Positions 7,856 to 17,491 of a DNA stretch of 64,000 nt are shown here, piece by piece. Within the stretch, counting starts at the first letter, position 1. Each line of letters starts with the position of its first letter. Position numbers and translations under genes: made by a program. Below the pieces are notes generated by a model that was not told the DNA's origin, did no database searches, and was given only the letters and a program-made list of their open reading frames with translations. The DNA lies in the NCBI RefSeq assembly GCF_000421745.1, contig NZ_ATXP01000004.1, positions 62,001 through 126,000 of the forward strand, in the 5' to 3' direction. Source of the DNA: Nesterenkonia alba DSM 19423 (GTDB lineage: Bacteria > Actinomycetota > Actinomycetes > Actinomycetales > Micrococcaceae).

Positions 7856-10402
7856 TCAGGCGGCACGTTCTAACGAGGCGCCCTCGACATCGACATCGGG
7901 CAGGATTTTGTCCAGCCACTTCGGCAGCCACCAGGCAGCAGGCCCACAGAGGTGCAGCACTGCCGGGACCAGCAGGATGCGCACGACGAAGGCATCCAGC
8001 AGAACCCCCACCGCCAGGGCCAGACCTAAGGGCGCGATCATCGGGTCCGGCTGGAAGGCGAAGGCTCCGAAAACGGAGCTCATGATGAGGGCTGCCGCGG
8101 TGACCACTGCGCGTCCGGCGTGGAGGCCTTGCCGCACCGCCAGTTGAGGCGGTGAGCCATGGGCATAGGCTTCCCGCATCCCCGTGGCAGTGAACAGTTG
8201 GTAGTCCATGCCCAGGCCGAACAGGACTCCCACCATCAGGATCGGCAGAAAGGTGATGACCGGCCCCGGGTCGCCGGGGACGAAGAGACCGCCCAGCCAG
8301 CCCCACTGGAAGATCGCCACCACCACACCGATGGCAGCGGTGAAGGAGCCCACAAACCCGAGAGTGGCTATCACTGGCAGAAGGATGGAACGGAACACCA
8401 TGACCATCAATACCAGGGACAGCAGCACCACCAGGGTGAGATAAAGAGGCAGGGCATCGGAGATGATCTCGGAGATCTCGATGTTTGCTGCCGTGGCGCC
8501 GGCCACCGAGAGTTCGACGTCGTCCATGTCGGTGCCTTCCAGCAAGGTGCCGGCGGCAAATTCCTCACTGAGGTGTTCAGTGGATTCCGCAGAGGGGCCC
8601 TCAACAGGGATGACCTGGAAGATGGCGGTGGTGTTGTCGTCATTGATGGCAGCCGGCACCACGGAGTCCACGTCCTGGTGGGCTCCGAGTTCTTCAGCGA
8701 TGGTGATCTGATAGGTCTCTGCGGCCGCATCGTCCAGTTCGGTAGGTAGATCGGCCACAGCCAAGATGGGACCGTTCCACCCCTCACCGAAGTGTTCTGC
8801 GGTGGAGTGGAATGCCTCGTAAGCGGGGCTTCCCGTCTCCTCTGCGCTGGCATCTGGCATGCCCAGCCGCAGATCGGCAGTGGGGATAGAGAGCACACCC
8901 AGGCCGATCACGCTGACTACTGCGATCGCCACAGCCTTGGCGGTGGGCATAGGCGTGGTGATCGTACTGGTGGGCACAGGGGTGGGGGAGTGCTCTTTCT
9001 CCTTCTGGGAGCTTTGATTCCCGCGGGCCTGCAGAGCAGCTCGTTCCTTCTTGCTGAGGATGCGCTGGCCTACCAGGGAGAGCATTGCCGGGGTGAGGGA
9101 CACTGCCATCATCACCGCAATGGTGACGAACATGGCTGCGACGGTGCCCATCAGTCCCAGGAACGGTAAGCCAGTCACATTCAATGCCAGCAAGGCGATC
9201 ACCACGGTAGCTCCAGCGAAAACTACTGCGTTACCTGCAGTGCCATTGGCTAAGGCAATGGAATCCCTGACCCGCATTCCGGCCTTCAGCTGAGTGCGAT
9301 GCCGGTGCAAGATGAACAACGCGTAGTCGATCCCCACAGCCAGCCCCAGCATGAGGCCCAGGGTCGGGGTGATGGTCATGACATCCAGGAACCCTGAGAG
9401 GGAGAGTGCAATGAACATGCTGATTCCCACACCCACCAGGGCATTGACCAGAGGTAGGCCTGCGCCGATCAGGGTCCCGAGCATGACCAGCAGCACTACT
9501 GCTGCGACCATGAGGCCCACGGCCTCCGCCGCGCTCACCAGATGAGCATCTTAGAACTCGAAGCCGCTGCCGGGAAGAACTTCGACACCTTCAATGTCAG
9601 CCTCGGCGAGAATTTGGTTGATCTCTGCGAAGTCCTCCGGACTGATGGTGGTGATCTCGTCTTCGAAGTCCGCCATGAGGATGGCAGCGCTGCCGTCCTC
9701 CGATACCGGTACCGCCCCAGTAGTCAGCTCAAAGAGCTGCTCCGAGCGTTCAAGTTCCTCGAAACCTTCTGAGATCTCTTCTTCAGCTTCATCGAGCTCA
9801 TCTTCGGCCGCGGCAAGCTCGGAATATGCTGCATCGAGTTCAGCCTGCTGGGCCTCGAACTCCTCAGCAGCCAGCTCATAGACGCCCTGAGCCTCGGCTT
9901 CTTCCGTGGCGGCATCGAGCTCTTCCTGCCCGGCGTCGAGTTCCTCACGAGCTTCGGAGAGGTCAGCACGGTTCTGATGAACCTCTTCTTCGGCGGAGTT
10001 CAGCTCATCGCGGGCCTGTGCCAACTCCTCTTCACCGTCGAGGAGGTCATCGCGGGTTGTGAAAGGGTTATGTGCGGCAGCGATCTGGGGGTGTTCTTCC
10101 ATGTCCTCGACCAGATCGCCGACAGCATCGCGTTGTTCAGTCGTGAACGATTCCCCATCCTCGGTCTGGAGAAGAGCCTGGCCGCCGTCTCCGCTGCCTT
10201 CGGAGGCGTCTGGAATCTCTTCTTCAATTCGGTCCTGAACCTGAAGAGTTTCCATGTCCGGAAGCGTGATGTCAGTGCTGAGCTCTTCGCTGAACAACGC
10301 GAAAGCACCTATGGAGGCCAGTAGTAGGGCGAACCAGAAGGCGATGACAGTTTTGATACGGGTGGCGGCAAAGCGTCCCAGACGAAAAAGGAGTGTGGCC
10401 AT
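7856..10402 (-). pseudogene. MMPL/RND-family membrane transporter interrupted by one in-frame stop
   Basis: The two halves, 10402-9551 and 9538-7856, are in the same frame and together make about 848 codons, the usual length of an actinobacterial MMPL exporter. They are separated only by TAA at 9551-9553 followed by four sense codons. The first half has TM1 (about 13-33) and an extracytoplasmic domain with a very long Glu/Ala coiled coil (about 120-230). The second half begins SAAEAVGL, exactly where TM2 of the family starts, and carries the GxxxGxDYALFI-type helix and the repeat of the second RND half (GLGMDYQLF). The GTG at 9538 could restart translation, but a half-transporter would lack TM1 and the first periplasmic domain. 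A GAA-to-TAA change would explain the break. TetR lies upstream. Confidence 0.85.
9551..9553 (-). other. In-frame TAA stop inside the MMPL gene
   Basis: The frame reads GSGFEF, stop, DAHLVSAAEA with no frameshift. The following GTG (9538-9536) has no convincing Shine-Dalgarno sequence. One base substitution, or a base-call error, would restore a full-length protein. Confidence 0.85.
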
Positions 10403-10409
10403 GCCCACG

Positions 10410-10438
10410 ACACTAGAACGCTACGTAGCGTAGCGCAA
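10410..10438 (-). promoter_or_regulatory. MMPL promoter with TetR operator in the spacer; leaderless start
   Basis: Reading the minus strand: -35 TTGCGC (10438-10433), a 17-base spacer TACGCTACGTAGCGTTC, -10 TAGTGT (10415-10410), then 7 bases to the ATG at 10402. The spacer contains the perfect 14-base palindrome ACGCTACGTAGCGT (10418-10431). Bound repressor would block both promoter elements. The same 17-base spacer, with one change, recurs upstream of the SDR gene at 11149-11177. Confidence 0.75.
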
Positions 10439-10445
10439 CGATCTG

Positions 10446-11039
10446 TTAGGCCTTTGCGCCCGCTATCACCAGATCCACCAGCTCTTCGCACCATGACCAA
10501 TCCGGTCGCGTGCCCACCAGAATGCGGATGGCGAGTGTATGGCTCAGTGCAGAAGCCAGAACATCCACACTGTGGTTGTGAGAAATCTCACCATCCTGGA
10601 TGGCTTTCTCGAGACGCCTCTCCAGGTGGTCGTTCGTCCAGATATTGGCTCGAGAACCGCCGCCTTCCTCGCTGTGAGCGATGGCCTCCATGCTGTAGGT
10701 CAGCAGGCCGCGGACCAGGTTGATGTTCTCGGGACGGAATGCCTGCTCGCGGACTTCCTGCATCCATCCGAGGAGGTCGGCCCGCAAGTCCTCAGTGAAG
10801 TCAACGTCCCGGTGTGGCAGTTCCAGGTGTCCCTCGATGATGGCATCGAGAGCAATCTCAGCCTTGGAGCGCCATCGGCGGTAGATGGTGGTTTTGGCTA
10901 CACCAGATGCGGCAGCGATGCCTTCTACGGTGAGTTCGTCATACGGTCGGGTTCGAACGAGCTCCGCCGCCGCGGCCAAGACGGCTTGCCGTGTTTTAGT
11001 GCTCCTCGGGCTGTCCTGTGGCACGGGTACCCCATTCAT
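10446..11039 (-). CDS. TetR-family transcriptional repressor
   Basis: A 197-residue regulator. Residues about 14-60 form the TetR DNA-binding domain (LTVEGIAAASGVAKTTIYRRW at 36-56), and the rest is a helical ligand-binding and dimerisation domain. It lies between two genes that carry near-identical operator palindromes: 37 bases downstream is the MMPL gene on the same strand, and 172 bases upstream is the divergent SDR gene. It is therefore the obvious repressor of both. I see no copy of the palindrome at a position that would suggest autoregulation from its own start side other than the SDR site in the shared divergent region. The inducer is unknown; a hydrophobic compound exported by the MMPL pump and modified by the SDR is a plausible guess. 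Confidence 0.93.
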   Translation of the reverse strand: MNGVPVPQDSPRSTKTRQAVLAAAAELVRTRPYDELTVEGIAAASGVAKTTIYRRWRSKAEIALDAIIEGHLELPHRDVDFTEDLRADLLGWMQEVREQAFRPENINLVRGLLTYSMEAIAHSEEGGGSRANIWTNDHLERRLEKAIQDGEISHNHSVDVLASALSHTLAIRILVGTRPDWSWCEELVDLVIAGAKA

Positions 11040-11148
11040 GAATTGACGTTTGGCCTTCTATTCTGCCTGGCGGCAGAGGTCATGCCCTTCATTGTCGCCT
11101 GAGGTGATCTGCCGAAATCCTCTGTGGGGATGAAGGGTGCTCAAGAGA

Positions 11149-11177
11149 AATACGCTACGCTACGTATCGTTCTACTA
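11149..11177 (+). promoter_or_regulatory. SDR promoter with the same TetR operator
   Basis: -35 position ATACGC (11149-11154), 17-base spacer TACGCTACGTATCGTTC (11155-11171), -10 TACTAT (11172-11177). The spacer differs from that of the MMPL promoter by one base in 17 and breaks the palindrome at one position. An extra ACGCTAC half-copy overlaps the upstream side. The predicted transcript starts near 11184, with AGGAG before the ATG at 11212. Confidence 0.7.
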
Positions 11178-11211
11178 TTAATGTCCTTCGCCCTCGTCTC
11201 TAGGAGCCCCC

Positions 11212-11994
11212 ATGTCTCTGCGTACTTACCTCATCACCGGTTCAGCCAGTGGTATCGGTCGAGCAACGGCCGAACTGCTGAAGGCGCAGGGCCACCGCGT
11301 CATTGGTGTTGATATCCACGACGCCGACATTACGGTGGATCTCGCCACGCATCAGGGGCGTGAGACATTGGTGGAGCAGGCCCGTGCACTCTCTGGTGGC
11401 ACCGTGGATGCCGTCATAGCCAATGCAGGAGTCACGATGCCGCCACACGTGAGCGTCTCGGTCAATTACTTCGGAGCTCTTGCCACAGTTAACGGGCTGC
11501 GCCCTTTGCTGAACCAGTCAGATTCACCCCGTGCGGTGACGACACTATCCGGTGCACTGCTCTCCCCACCGGATCCTGAACTTCTGGAGCATCTCGCCGC
11601 CGAAGATGAGGAATCCGCTTCTGTGCGGATCGATGAGATGTGCGAAGAGATGGATCAGATGGCTGCCATTTCGGCTGTTTATGCCACGAGTAAACGGGCT
11701 CTAGCACAGTGGCTGCGCAGGGTGGCGCCGACGGCGGAATGGGCGGGAGAGGGGATCGCGCTCAATGCCGTCGCCCCTGGCTGGGTGGATACGCCCTTGG
11801 TCAAGGACGCACTCACCGAGGATGTGCAGGACTCCCTGAAGACGCTGGCGCCACTGAACGGTCTCGCTCAGCCAAAGAATCTGGCCCATACCTTCGCCTG
11901 GCTGACCAGCCCTGAGTGTACTCACGTCTGCGGGCAGATCCTCTACGTGGACGGCGGGGCTGAAGTGGTCACCCGCGGTGACCGCGCCTGGTGA
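11212..11994 (+). CDS. Short-chain dehydrogenase/reductase (classical SDR)
   Basis: A 260-residue NAD(P)-dependent oxidoreductase. The Rossmann motif TGSASGIG lies at residues 9-16, NAG at 70-72, and the catalytic pair in YATSK (about 162-166), followed by APGW near 190. These are features of classical SDRs; the overall sequence recalls the 3-alpha-hydroxysteroid dehydrogenase/carbonyl reductase group. AGGAG precedes the ATG by 5 bases. The shared TetR operator links it to the neighbouring MMPL exporter, suggesting that the enzyme modifies the compound sensed by the repressor, or helps detoxify it. The actual substrate cannot be read from sequence. Confidence 0.88.
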   Translation: MSLRTYLITGSASGIGRATAELLKAQGHRVIGVDIHDADITVDLATHQGRETLVEQARALSGGTVDAVIANAGVTMPPHVSVSVNYFGALATVNGLRPLLNQSDSPRAVTTLSGALLSPPDPELLEHLAAEDEESASVRIDEMCEEMDQMAAISAVYATSKRALAQWLRRVAPTAEWAGEGIALNAVAPGWVDTPLVKDALTEDVQDSLKTLAPLNGLAQPKNLAHTFAWLTSPECTHVCGQILYVDGGAEVVTRGDRAW

Positions 11995-12059
11995 GGGTGG
12001 AAACGCTCCTTCTAGTGAGCTAATGAGCTCGTGAGGCCCGAGGCGACCAGGCCGGGAGC

Positions 12060-13100
12060 CTACGCAGGGACTGCAGGAGGTGTCGACGTCGTCGGCTGCT
12101 CCGCTGGGGTGCCCAAGCCCCGGGTGCGGTAGGTGGCCCGGTGCCGGTCATAGACCATCGTGGCGGCCACCACTGTCAGTGCTGAGCCGAGCATGTGCAC
12201 CCACACCAGGCCGATCGGTAGGCCTGTCCAGTGCTGCCAGTAGCCGATGATCCCCTGCGCCACGATGACCGCCACCAGGAACCACGCGGCCCGCTGCTGT
12301 GCCGGTGAGGAGCCGATCATCCGCTGTCGGGCGATGATCGCGATCGTCGCTGCGCAGAGGATGTACACCGGAATCACGTGGAGTCGGGTGACGAACTCGG
12401 CGTCGAACTCGTGCCGCGGTGACCCGGGATCCCCGGCGTGAGGACCGGTGCCGGTGACCACTGTTCCCACCACCACCGCGGCCCAGGCGGAGACGATGAC
12501 CACTGAGGCCATGGTCCGGGCAAACCCGTCGGAGGGGCCATCCACCAGGGGCCGGCCGGTTTCTCCGTTGTGCTTGAGCTCCACCTTCACCCGCAACAGC
12601 AGCATGGTCGCGGCCATGACCAGTGCCGCTGAGGCGAGGAAGTGCAGGGCCACCACCCACGGGTTGAGGTTGGTCCACACGGTGATCCCGCCGATCACCG
12701 CTTGCAGTGGAATCCCGCACAGGATGAAGATGCTCAGACCCACCAGGCTGCGGTGGGTTTCCCACAGCCGCACTAGCGCTAAGAACATGGCCGCGCAGAT
12801 CGCCACGAGCACGTAGGTCAGCATGCGGTTGCCGAACTCGATGGCGCCGTGCATCCCCATCTCCGGGGTGGAGATCCAGGAGTCGGCAGTACAGCGCGGC
12901 CACTCCGGACAGCCCAGCCCAGAGGCGGTCAGCCGCACGGCCCCACCAGTGAGGATGATACCCACGTTGCTGATGAGCGTCGCCCAGGCGAGCCACTTGG
13001 TGCCTCGGCTGATCTGAGTGGGAAGCCGACGTCGAATGGGGTCCACCGCAGGGCTTAACACCCGGGCCAGGAACCGCAGGGGCATGGTCAGGATCTCCAT
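12060..13100 (-). CDS. ctaA: Heme A synthase, COX15/CtaA family
   Basis: A membrane enzyme that oxidises the C8 methyl of heme O to form heme A for cytochrome aa3 oxidase. The 346-residue product has eight predicted helices and the paired heme-ligand histidines expected of the family: MHGAIEFGNRM, VALHFLAS, RLHVIPVY and VHMLGS. A conserved ECL1-type cysteine pair is visible in GLGCPEWPRCTA. The ATG at 13100 follows GAAGGTGG. The start overlaps the end of the ABC permease gene by 13 bases, implying translational coupling. The order ATPase-permease-CtaA next to sufR is the same as around Rv1456c-Rv1460 in Mycobacterium tuberculosis, supporting a link of the exporter to cytochrome oxidase maturation. 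Confidence 0.93.
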   Translation of the reverse strand: MEILTMPLRFLARVLSPAVDPIRRRLPTQISRGTKWLAWATLISNVGIILTGGAVRLTASGLGCPEWPRCTADSWISTPEMGMHGAIEFGNRMLTYVLVAICAAMFLALVRLWETHRSLVGLSIFILCGIPLQAVIGGITVWTNLNPWVVALHFLASAALVMAATMLLLRVKVELKHNGETGRPLVDGPSDGFARTMASVVIVSAWAAVVVGTVVTGTGPHAGDPGSPRHEFDAEFVTRLHVIPVYILCAATIAIIARQRMIGSSPAQQRAAWFLVAVIVAQGIIGYWQHWTGLPIGLVWVHMLGSALTVVAATMVYDRHRATYRTRGLGTPAEQPTTSTPPAVPA

Positions 13101-13837
13101 TGGAACCACCTTCGTGCAGCGAGAACGGCGAGCACACTCCAGCCCGCCAGGACAAGACAAGGGATGACGGCGAGGTTTCCCTCCCCGGCAGCGCGCATTC
13201 CTTCACCCAGGGCAGCAGACGGCAACAGCAGCAACAAGGCGCCAGTGCCCTCGTGGTTCAGAGGCAGTACCGTGCCGCCGGCTGCACCCATCAGGACCCA
13301 GGCCACATTGGTCACCGCCAGCGTTGCCTCAGCACGCACGGTTCCTGCAATGAGCAGTCCCAGGGCCGTGAACGCCGCCGCGCCCAGGACCACCACCACA
13401 GCCAGCCAGATCAGTCCGGAGGCATGGGGGGACCAGCCCAGGGCCAGTCCCGCAGCGCCGAGTGCCAGGATCTGGATCACCACCACGCAGAGCACCGCGC
13501 AGGCTTTGCCCAGAATGAGTCCGCCAGGACCGAGGGGAGTGGTGGCTAAGTAGGCCAGGGCTCCGTACTGGCGTTCGAACCCAGTGGCGATGCCCTGCCC
13601 GGTAAAGGCTGAAGCCATGACCGCTAGGGCGAGCACTCCGGGGACCACCACGTCGATTCCCGGCACCACATCGGTGACGGTGTGCACTCGGTGCAAACCA
13701 ATCAGCACCAGGAGCGGAAGAATCAGGGAGACCAACAACTGCTCACCGTTGCGCAGCACATTGGCGGTTTCATACAACCCGTGGGCTAGGACGCGGCGCA
13801 GTGCGGGGGCCGGCCGAGAAGGGGAGATGGAAGTCAC
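13088..13837 (-). CDS. ABC-2 type transporter permease
   Basis: A 249-residue integral membrane protein with about six hydrophobic helices, two of them rich in Ala, Val and Leu (residues about 120-175). It is the membrane partner of the adjacent ATPase. The GTG at 13837 overlaps the ATPase stop by four bases (GTGA), so it is preferred to the longer in-frame extension, which would lie inside the ATPase gene. Together with ATPase and CtaA it forms a three-gene operon. The substrate is unknown; placement suggests export connected with respiratory-chain assembly rather than with drug resistance. Confidence 0.88.
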   Translation of the reverse strand: MTSISPSRPAPALRRVLAHGLYETANVLRNGEQLLVSLILPLLVLIGLHRVHTVTDVVPGIDVVVPGVLALAVMASAFTGQGIATGFERQYGALAYLATTPLGPGGLILGKACAVLCVVVIQILALGAAGLALGWSPHASGLIWLAVVVVLGAAAFTALGLLIAGTVRAEATLAVTNVAWVLMGAAGGTVLPLNHEGTGALLLLLPSAALGEGMRAAGEGNLAVIPCLVLAGWSVLAVLAARRWFQWRS

Positions 13838-14802
13838 GGGGTGGACACCTCCCAGAACACGTCTTCCAGGGTACGGGCCTCGAAGCTCACCTCGGCGGGC
13901 ATGACATCGATCTGCTCCCACCAGCGGCTCAGCCGTGTCAGGTCCTCGGGGGAGGTGATCCCGTAGACCGCCCAGTGGGCACCTGCTTTATTGGCGGCGT
14001 CGCCGTCCAGCTCCACAGGCAAGGGAGCGGCGCTGAGTTCTTCAGCGGTCAGAATGCGGGGGGAGGCGAAGACCAGTCGACGGGCAGGCAGGTGGCCGTT
14101 GCGTTCCCCGGTGGTCAGTTCCGCGACGGTTCCATGGCGCACGACGACGCCGTCTTTGAGGATAAAGACAGAGTCGGCTTGCTTCTGAGCTTCCTCCAGC
14201 AAGTGGGTGGTGAGGATGATGCCCAGGCCGAGCTCCTTTAAGTCCGCGATGAGGTCGACGACGAGGTGCCGGGATTGCGGGTCGAGGCCGGCGGTGGGTT
14301 CGTCGAGGAAGACGACTTCCGGCCGTCCGATGAGCGCAGCGGCCAGAGCAACCCGCTGTTTTTGCCCTCCCGAGAGGCGGCGGATCGAGGTGGTGAGGAA
14401 ATCGGCCATATCAAGACGTTCGACCAGATCCTCTAAGGGCCAGGGGGATTCGTGCAGGCGCGCTACGTGCTGAAGCAGGGCGCGGGGGCGCACCGACTGG
14501 GGGAGTCCGCCGTCTTGGAGCATGACCCCAACCCGGGCGCGCAGGGCCGCCCCAGCGCCATAGGGGTTGTGACCGAGCAGTTGCACGGTGCCGGCCGAGG
14601 GGCGGATGAGACCTTGGGCGCACGCCAGGGTGGTGGTTTTGCCGGCCCCGTTGGGGCCGATGATGACGGTGACTTCGCCGCGCCGAGCGGTGACGTCCAC
14701 CCCGGAAAGGATTTCCTTGACCCCAGAAGCTGATCGGGCTGAGCCGACGGCATACCGCACCTGGGACAGCGTCAGGCACGGTGCGGGCGTGGTCGGAGGC
14801 AT
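13834..14802 (-). CDS. ABC transporter ATP-binding protein
   Basis: A 322-residue ATPase energising the permease encoded next to it. Visible motifs are Walker A GPNGAGKTTT, signature LSGGQKQRVALAAAL, Walker B VVFLDEPTAGLD and the switch histidine in ILTTHLLEEA. The C-terminal 80 residues are an extension typical of DrrA/CcmA-like exporter ATPases. The ATG at 14802 lies 6 bases from a TAGAAT -10 box, indicating a leaderless transcript; a GTG three bases upstream is an alternative. A BlaI-type palindrome covers the -35 region. Confidence 0.92.
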   Translation of the reverse strand: MPPTTPAPCLTLSQVRYAVGSARSASGVKEILSGVDVTARRGEVTVIIGPNGAGKTTTLACAQGLIRPSAGTVQLLGHNPYGAGAALRARVGVMLQDGGLPQSVRPRALLQHVARLHESPWPLEDLVERLDMADFLTTSIRRLSGGQKQRVALAAALIGRPEVVFLDEPTAGLDPQSRHLVVDLIADLKELGLGIILTTHLLEEAQKQADSVFILKDGVVVRHGTVAELTTGERNGHLPARRLVFASPRILTAEELSAAPLPVELDGDAANKAGAHWAVYGITSPEDLTRLSRWWEQIDVMPAEVSFEARTLEDVFWEVSTP

Positions 14803-14808
14803 CACTGC

Positions 14809-14848
14809 ATTCTACGTCCTCACCACCATTTTTCTACAGTGCGTAGAA
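14809..14848 (-). promoter_or_regulatory. Promoter of the ABC-ctaA operon with a BlaI-type operator
   Basis: Minus-strand -10 TAGAAT (14814-14809), 6 bases before the ATG. Seventeen bases further upstream begins TTCTAC-AGTGC-GTAGAA (14832-14848 on the plus strand), a palindrome that would cover the -35. The same TTCTAC-N5-GTAGAA pattern occurs at the blaI promoter (27027-27043), 18 bases from its -10. Confidence 0.6.
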
Positions 14849-14958
14849 GAATGGGTGGGGTGCCCCTTGATTTTCAAGGCACATGGGACGCCGCAGCCGG
14901 GTGACGGGCTACAGGCAGAGTTAGGTGCGCCTTGCTGGATACCTTCTTCTGAGTAGGT

Positions 14959-14970
14959 CAGAATAGGGGC
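14959..14970 (+). promoter_or_regulatory. Leaderless -10 box of the suf operon
   Basis: CAGAAT (14959-14964) is followed by AGGGGC and then the sufR ATG at 14971, so transcription would start at or next to the start codon. A clear -35 is not visible. A separate AGGTGCGCC-containing stretch just upstream was considered as an iron-regulator site but is too weak to call. Confidence 0.5.
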
Positions 14971-15864
14971 ATGGCTTCAGACGTTGAGACCCGCCTTGCT
15001 GCTGACCTCAGCGGTGCGCGCGAGTCTGACGGATCAACCCGCGAGCGGGTGCTGCAGCTGGTGGTGGAAGAAGGGCCGATCTCCGCAGCAGCCCTGGGTA
15101 AGAAGCTCGGGCTGACCGCGGCCGCTGTGCGCCGTCACCTTGACGCGATGACCGAACAGGGCATCGTGGAGGTCCACAATGTCACCGGCAAGCGCAAGAC
15201 CGCCGGGCGCCCCTCGCGGCGGTATGTCATCTCCTCCCGCGGGCAGGAAGTCCTCGGCGACGACTACCTCAACCTGGTGCGTTCCGCCCTGGAAATCCTT
15301 GAGAGCCACGCCAGCGAACACAACGAACCCGATACCGTCGACGACGCCGGCGTCGCCTCCGATGATGAAGGCTCCACAGACTCCAGTGGCGCCCGCCTCT
15401 TGGCCAAGGAATACTTCGGGCGCTTCGAGACCCGTTATCAAGACGAACTGAAGAAGATTGAGGACCTCGACGAGCGCACCGAACGCCTCGCCGAACTGTT
15501 CAACTCCGACGGGTTCGCCGGCTTCACCCGCCTGGTGGGCCGGGACAGCCCGCTGCTGGCCATGCAGTCCACCCAGCTGTGCCAAGGGCACTGCCCCATC
15601 CGGGAAATAGCAGAGGCTCATCCGGTGTTCTGCGAGGAAGAGACCGCTATGATCTCCCGCTTATTGGAGGTCGATGTGCGGCGGCTCTCCACGCAGGCCG
15701 CGGGAGCCCACGTGTGTACCACACACGTCCCGGTCGGGCGGGAGAAACTGGCAGCCGAACGGCGAGCCAGTGCCCAGGCCGGCACCAAGACCACCGCCGG
15801 ACGGTCCACGCCGCGGCGGAAGCGAATCGTCATCTCCCCGCGTCAACAAGAGAGGTTGTCATGA
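14971..15864 (+). CDS. sufR: SufR-type Fe-S-sensing repressor of the SUF operon
   Basis: A 297-residue ArsR/DeoR-like winged-helix regulator. Residues 24-90 form the helix-turn-helix ([21 protein letters not shown]), and the C-terminal domain carries cysteines C204, C208 (LCQGHCP), C221 and C249, a set that binds a [4Fe-4S] cluster in SufR proteins. When Fe-S supply is adequate the holo-form represses suf; loss of the cluster derepresses it. The gene is first in the suf operon and overlaps sufB by four bases (ATGA). The basic tail from about 270 is not part of the conserved fold. Confidence 0.93.
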   Translation: MASDVETRLAADLSGARESDGSTRERVLQLVVEEGPISAAALGKKLGLTAAAVRRHLDAMTEQGIVEVHNVTGKRKTAGRPSRRYVISSRGQEVLGDDYLNLVRSALEILESHASEHNEPDTVDDAGVASDDEGSTDSSGARLLAKEYFGRFETRYQDELKKIEDLDERTERLAELFNSDGFAGFTRLVGRDSPLLAMQSTQLCQGHCPIREIAEAHPVFCEEETAMISRLLEVDVRRLSTQAAGAHVCTTHVPVGREKLAAERRASAQAGTKTTAGRSTPRRKRIVISPRQQERLS

Positions 15865-17339
15865 CCGAGATTCAGAAGGCCGAAGAGGCCCTGAAGAACA
15901 CCGAGGACCCGGGTACCATCGCCGAGATCCTCGAAGCGAACCCCGAGCTTAAAGACCTCGGCACCGGTTACGAGTACGGCTGGTCCGACCCGGACACCGC
16001 CGGAGCCACCGCCAAGCGCGGACTCGACGAAGCCGTCGTCGAGGACATCTCCTCCAAGAAGTCCGAACCGGAGTGGATGCTTAAACTCCGCAAGAAGGGT
16101 CTGAAGTACTTCGAGCGCAAGCCGCTGCCCACCTGGGGTGCGGACCTCTCGGAAATCGACTTCGACAACATCAAGTACTTCGTGCGTTCCACCGAGAAGC
16201 AGGCCCAGACCTGGGAAGACCTGCCGGAGGACATCCGCAACACCTACGAAAAACTTGGCATCCCCGAGGCTGAGCGTGAGCGGCTGGTGGCCGGTGTCGC
16301 CGCCCAGTACGAATCCGAGGTCGTTTACCACCAGATCCGTGAGGACCTAGAGGCCCAGGGTGTCATCTTTATGGACACCGACACCGCACTGAAAGAGCAC
16401 CCCGAGTTCTTCGAAGAGTACTTCGGCTCAGTGATCCCTGTCGGTGACAACAAGTTCGCCGCACTGAACACCGCGGTGTGGTCCGGTGGATCCTTCGTCT
16501 ACGTCCCCAAGGGCGTGCACGTCGAGATCCCGCTTCAGGCCTACTTCCGGATCAACACCGAGAACATGGGCCAGTTCGAGCGGACCCTCATCATTGCGGA
16601 CGAGGACTCCTACGTCCACTACATCGAAGGCTGCACCGCCCCGATCTACAACACCGACTCCCTGCACTCTGCGGTGGTGGAGATCGTGGTGAAGAAGAAC
16701 GCCCGGGTGCGGTACACCACCATCCAAAACTGGTCCAACAATGTGTACAACCTGGTCACCAAGCGTGCTGTGGTCGACGCCGGCGGAACCATGGAGTGGA
16801 TCGACGGCAACATCGGCTCCAAGGTCACCATGAAGTACCCCGCGGTCTACCTCACCGGTGAGCACGCCAAGGGCGAGACCCTCTCGGTGGCCTTCGCCGG
16901 AGAGGGGCAGCACCAGGACACCGGTTCGAAGATGGTGCACATGGCGCCGAACACCTCCAGTTCCATCGTTTCCAAGTCAGTGGCACGTTCCGGAGGTCGG
17001 GCCTCCTACCGCGGGTTGGTGCAGGTCAACCCGGAGGCGAAGAACTCCGCCAACTCGGTGGTGTGTGATGCCCTGCTGGTCGACACCATCTCCAAGACCG
17101 ACACCTACCCCTACATCGATATCCGGGAAGACGATGTGACCCTCGGTCACGAGGCCACCGTCTCCAAGGTGTCTGAGGACCAGCTCTTCTACCTCATGGC
17201 ACGCGGGCTCGCCGAGGACGAGGCCATGGCCATGATTGTGCGCGGGTTCATTGAGCCCATCGCCCGCGAGCTGCCCATGGAATACGCCCTGGAGCTCAAC
17301 CGCCTCATTGAACTGCAGATGGAAGGCTCGGTCGGCTAA
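15861..17339 (+). CDS. sufB: Fe-S cluster assembly protein SufB
   Basis: A 492-residue subunit of the SufBC2D scaffold on which Fe-S clusters are built in the cytoplasm. The start overlaps the sufR stop. The sequence shows the SufB signature region with [17 protein letters not shown] and the right-handed beta-helix core, followed by the C-terminal helical domain that docks SufC ([17 protein letters not shown]). Length matches the family (about 470-495). A 152-base gap with no clear element separates it from sufD. Confidence 0.97.
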   Translation: MTEIQKAEEALKNTEDPGTIAEILEANPELKDLGTGYEYGWSDPDTAGATAKRGLDEAVVEDISSKKSEPEWMLKLRKKGLKYFERKPLPTWGADLSEIDFDNIKYFVRSTEKQAQTWEDLPEDIRNTYEKLGIPEAERERLVAGVAAQYESEVVYHQIREDLEAQGVIFMDTDTALKEHPEFFEEYFGSVIPVGDNKFAALNTAVWSGGSFVYVPKGVHVEIPLQAYFRINTENMGQFERTLIIADEDSYVHYIEGCTAPIYNTDSLHSAVVEIVVKKNARVRYTTIQNWSNNVYNLVTKRAVVDAGGTMEWIDGNIGSKVTMKYPAVYLTGEHAKGETLSVAFAGEGQHQDTGSKMVHMAPNTSSSIVSKSVARSGGRASYRGLVQVNPEAKNSANSVVCDALLVDTISKTDTYPYIDIREDDVTLGHEATVSKVSEDQLFYLMARGLAEDEAMAMIVRGFIEPIARELPMEYALELNRLIELQMEGSVG

Positions 17340-17491
17340 GACACCTCCGACGACGCCGCGTACCGGTACTGGTCCAGGTGGTGGGCTCTTCTCCCGCCGC
17401 CTGGACCGCTGCCTGCAGCGGCGCCGGCCTCCACGCCTGAAGACCATGTCACCTTGTGTCCAGCACGGCCCTTGACGGAAGAGAACTACAC

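Noticed and set aside
14919-14940. DtxR/IdeR-like iron box (TTAGGTGCGCC...) upstream of sufR
   Set aside because: Only part of the consensus is present and the symmetry is poor.
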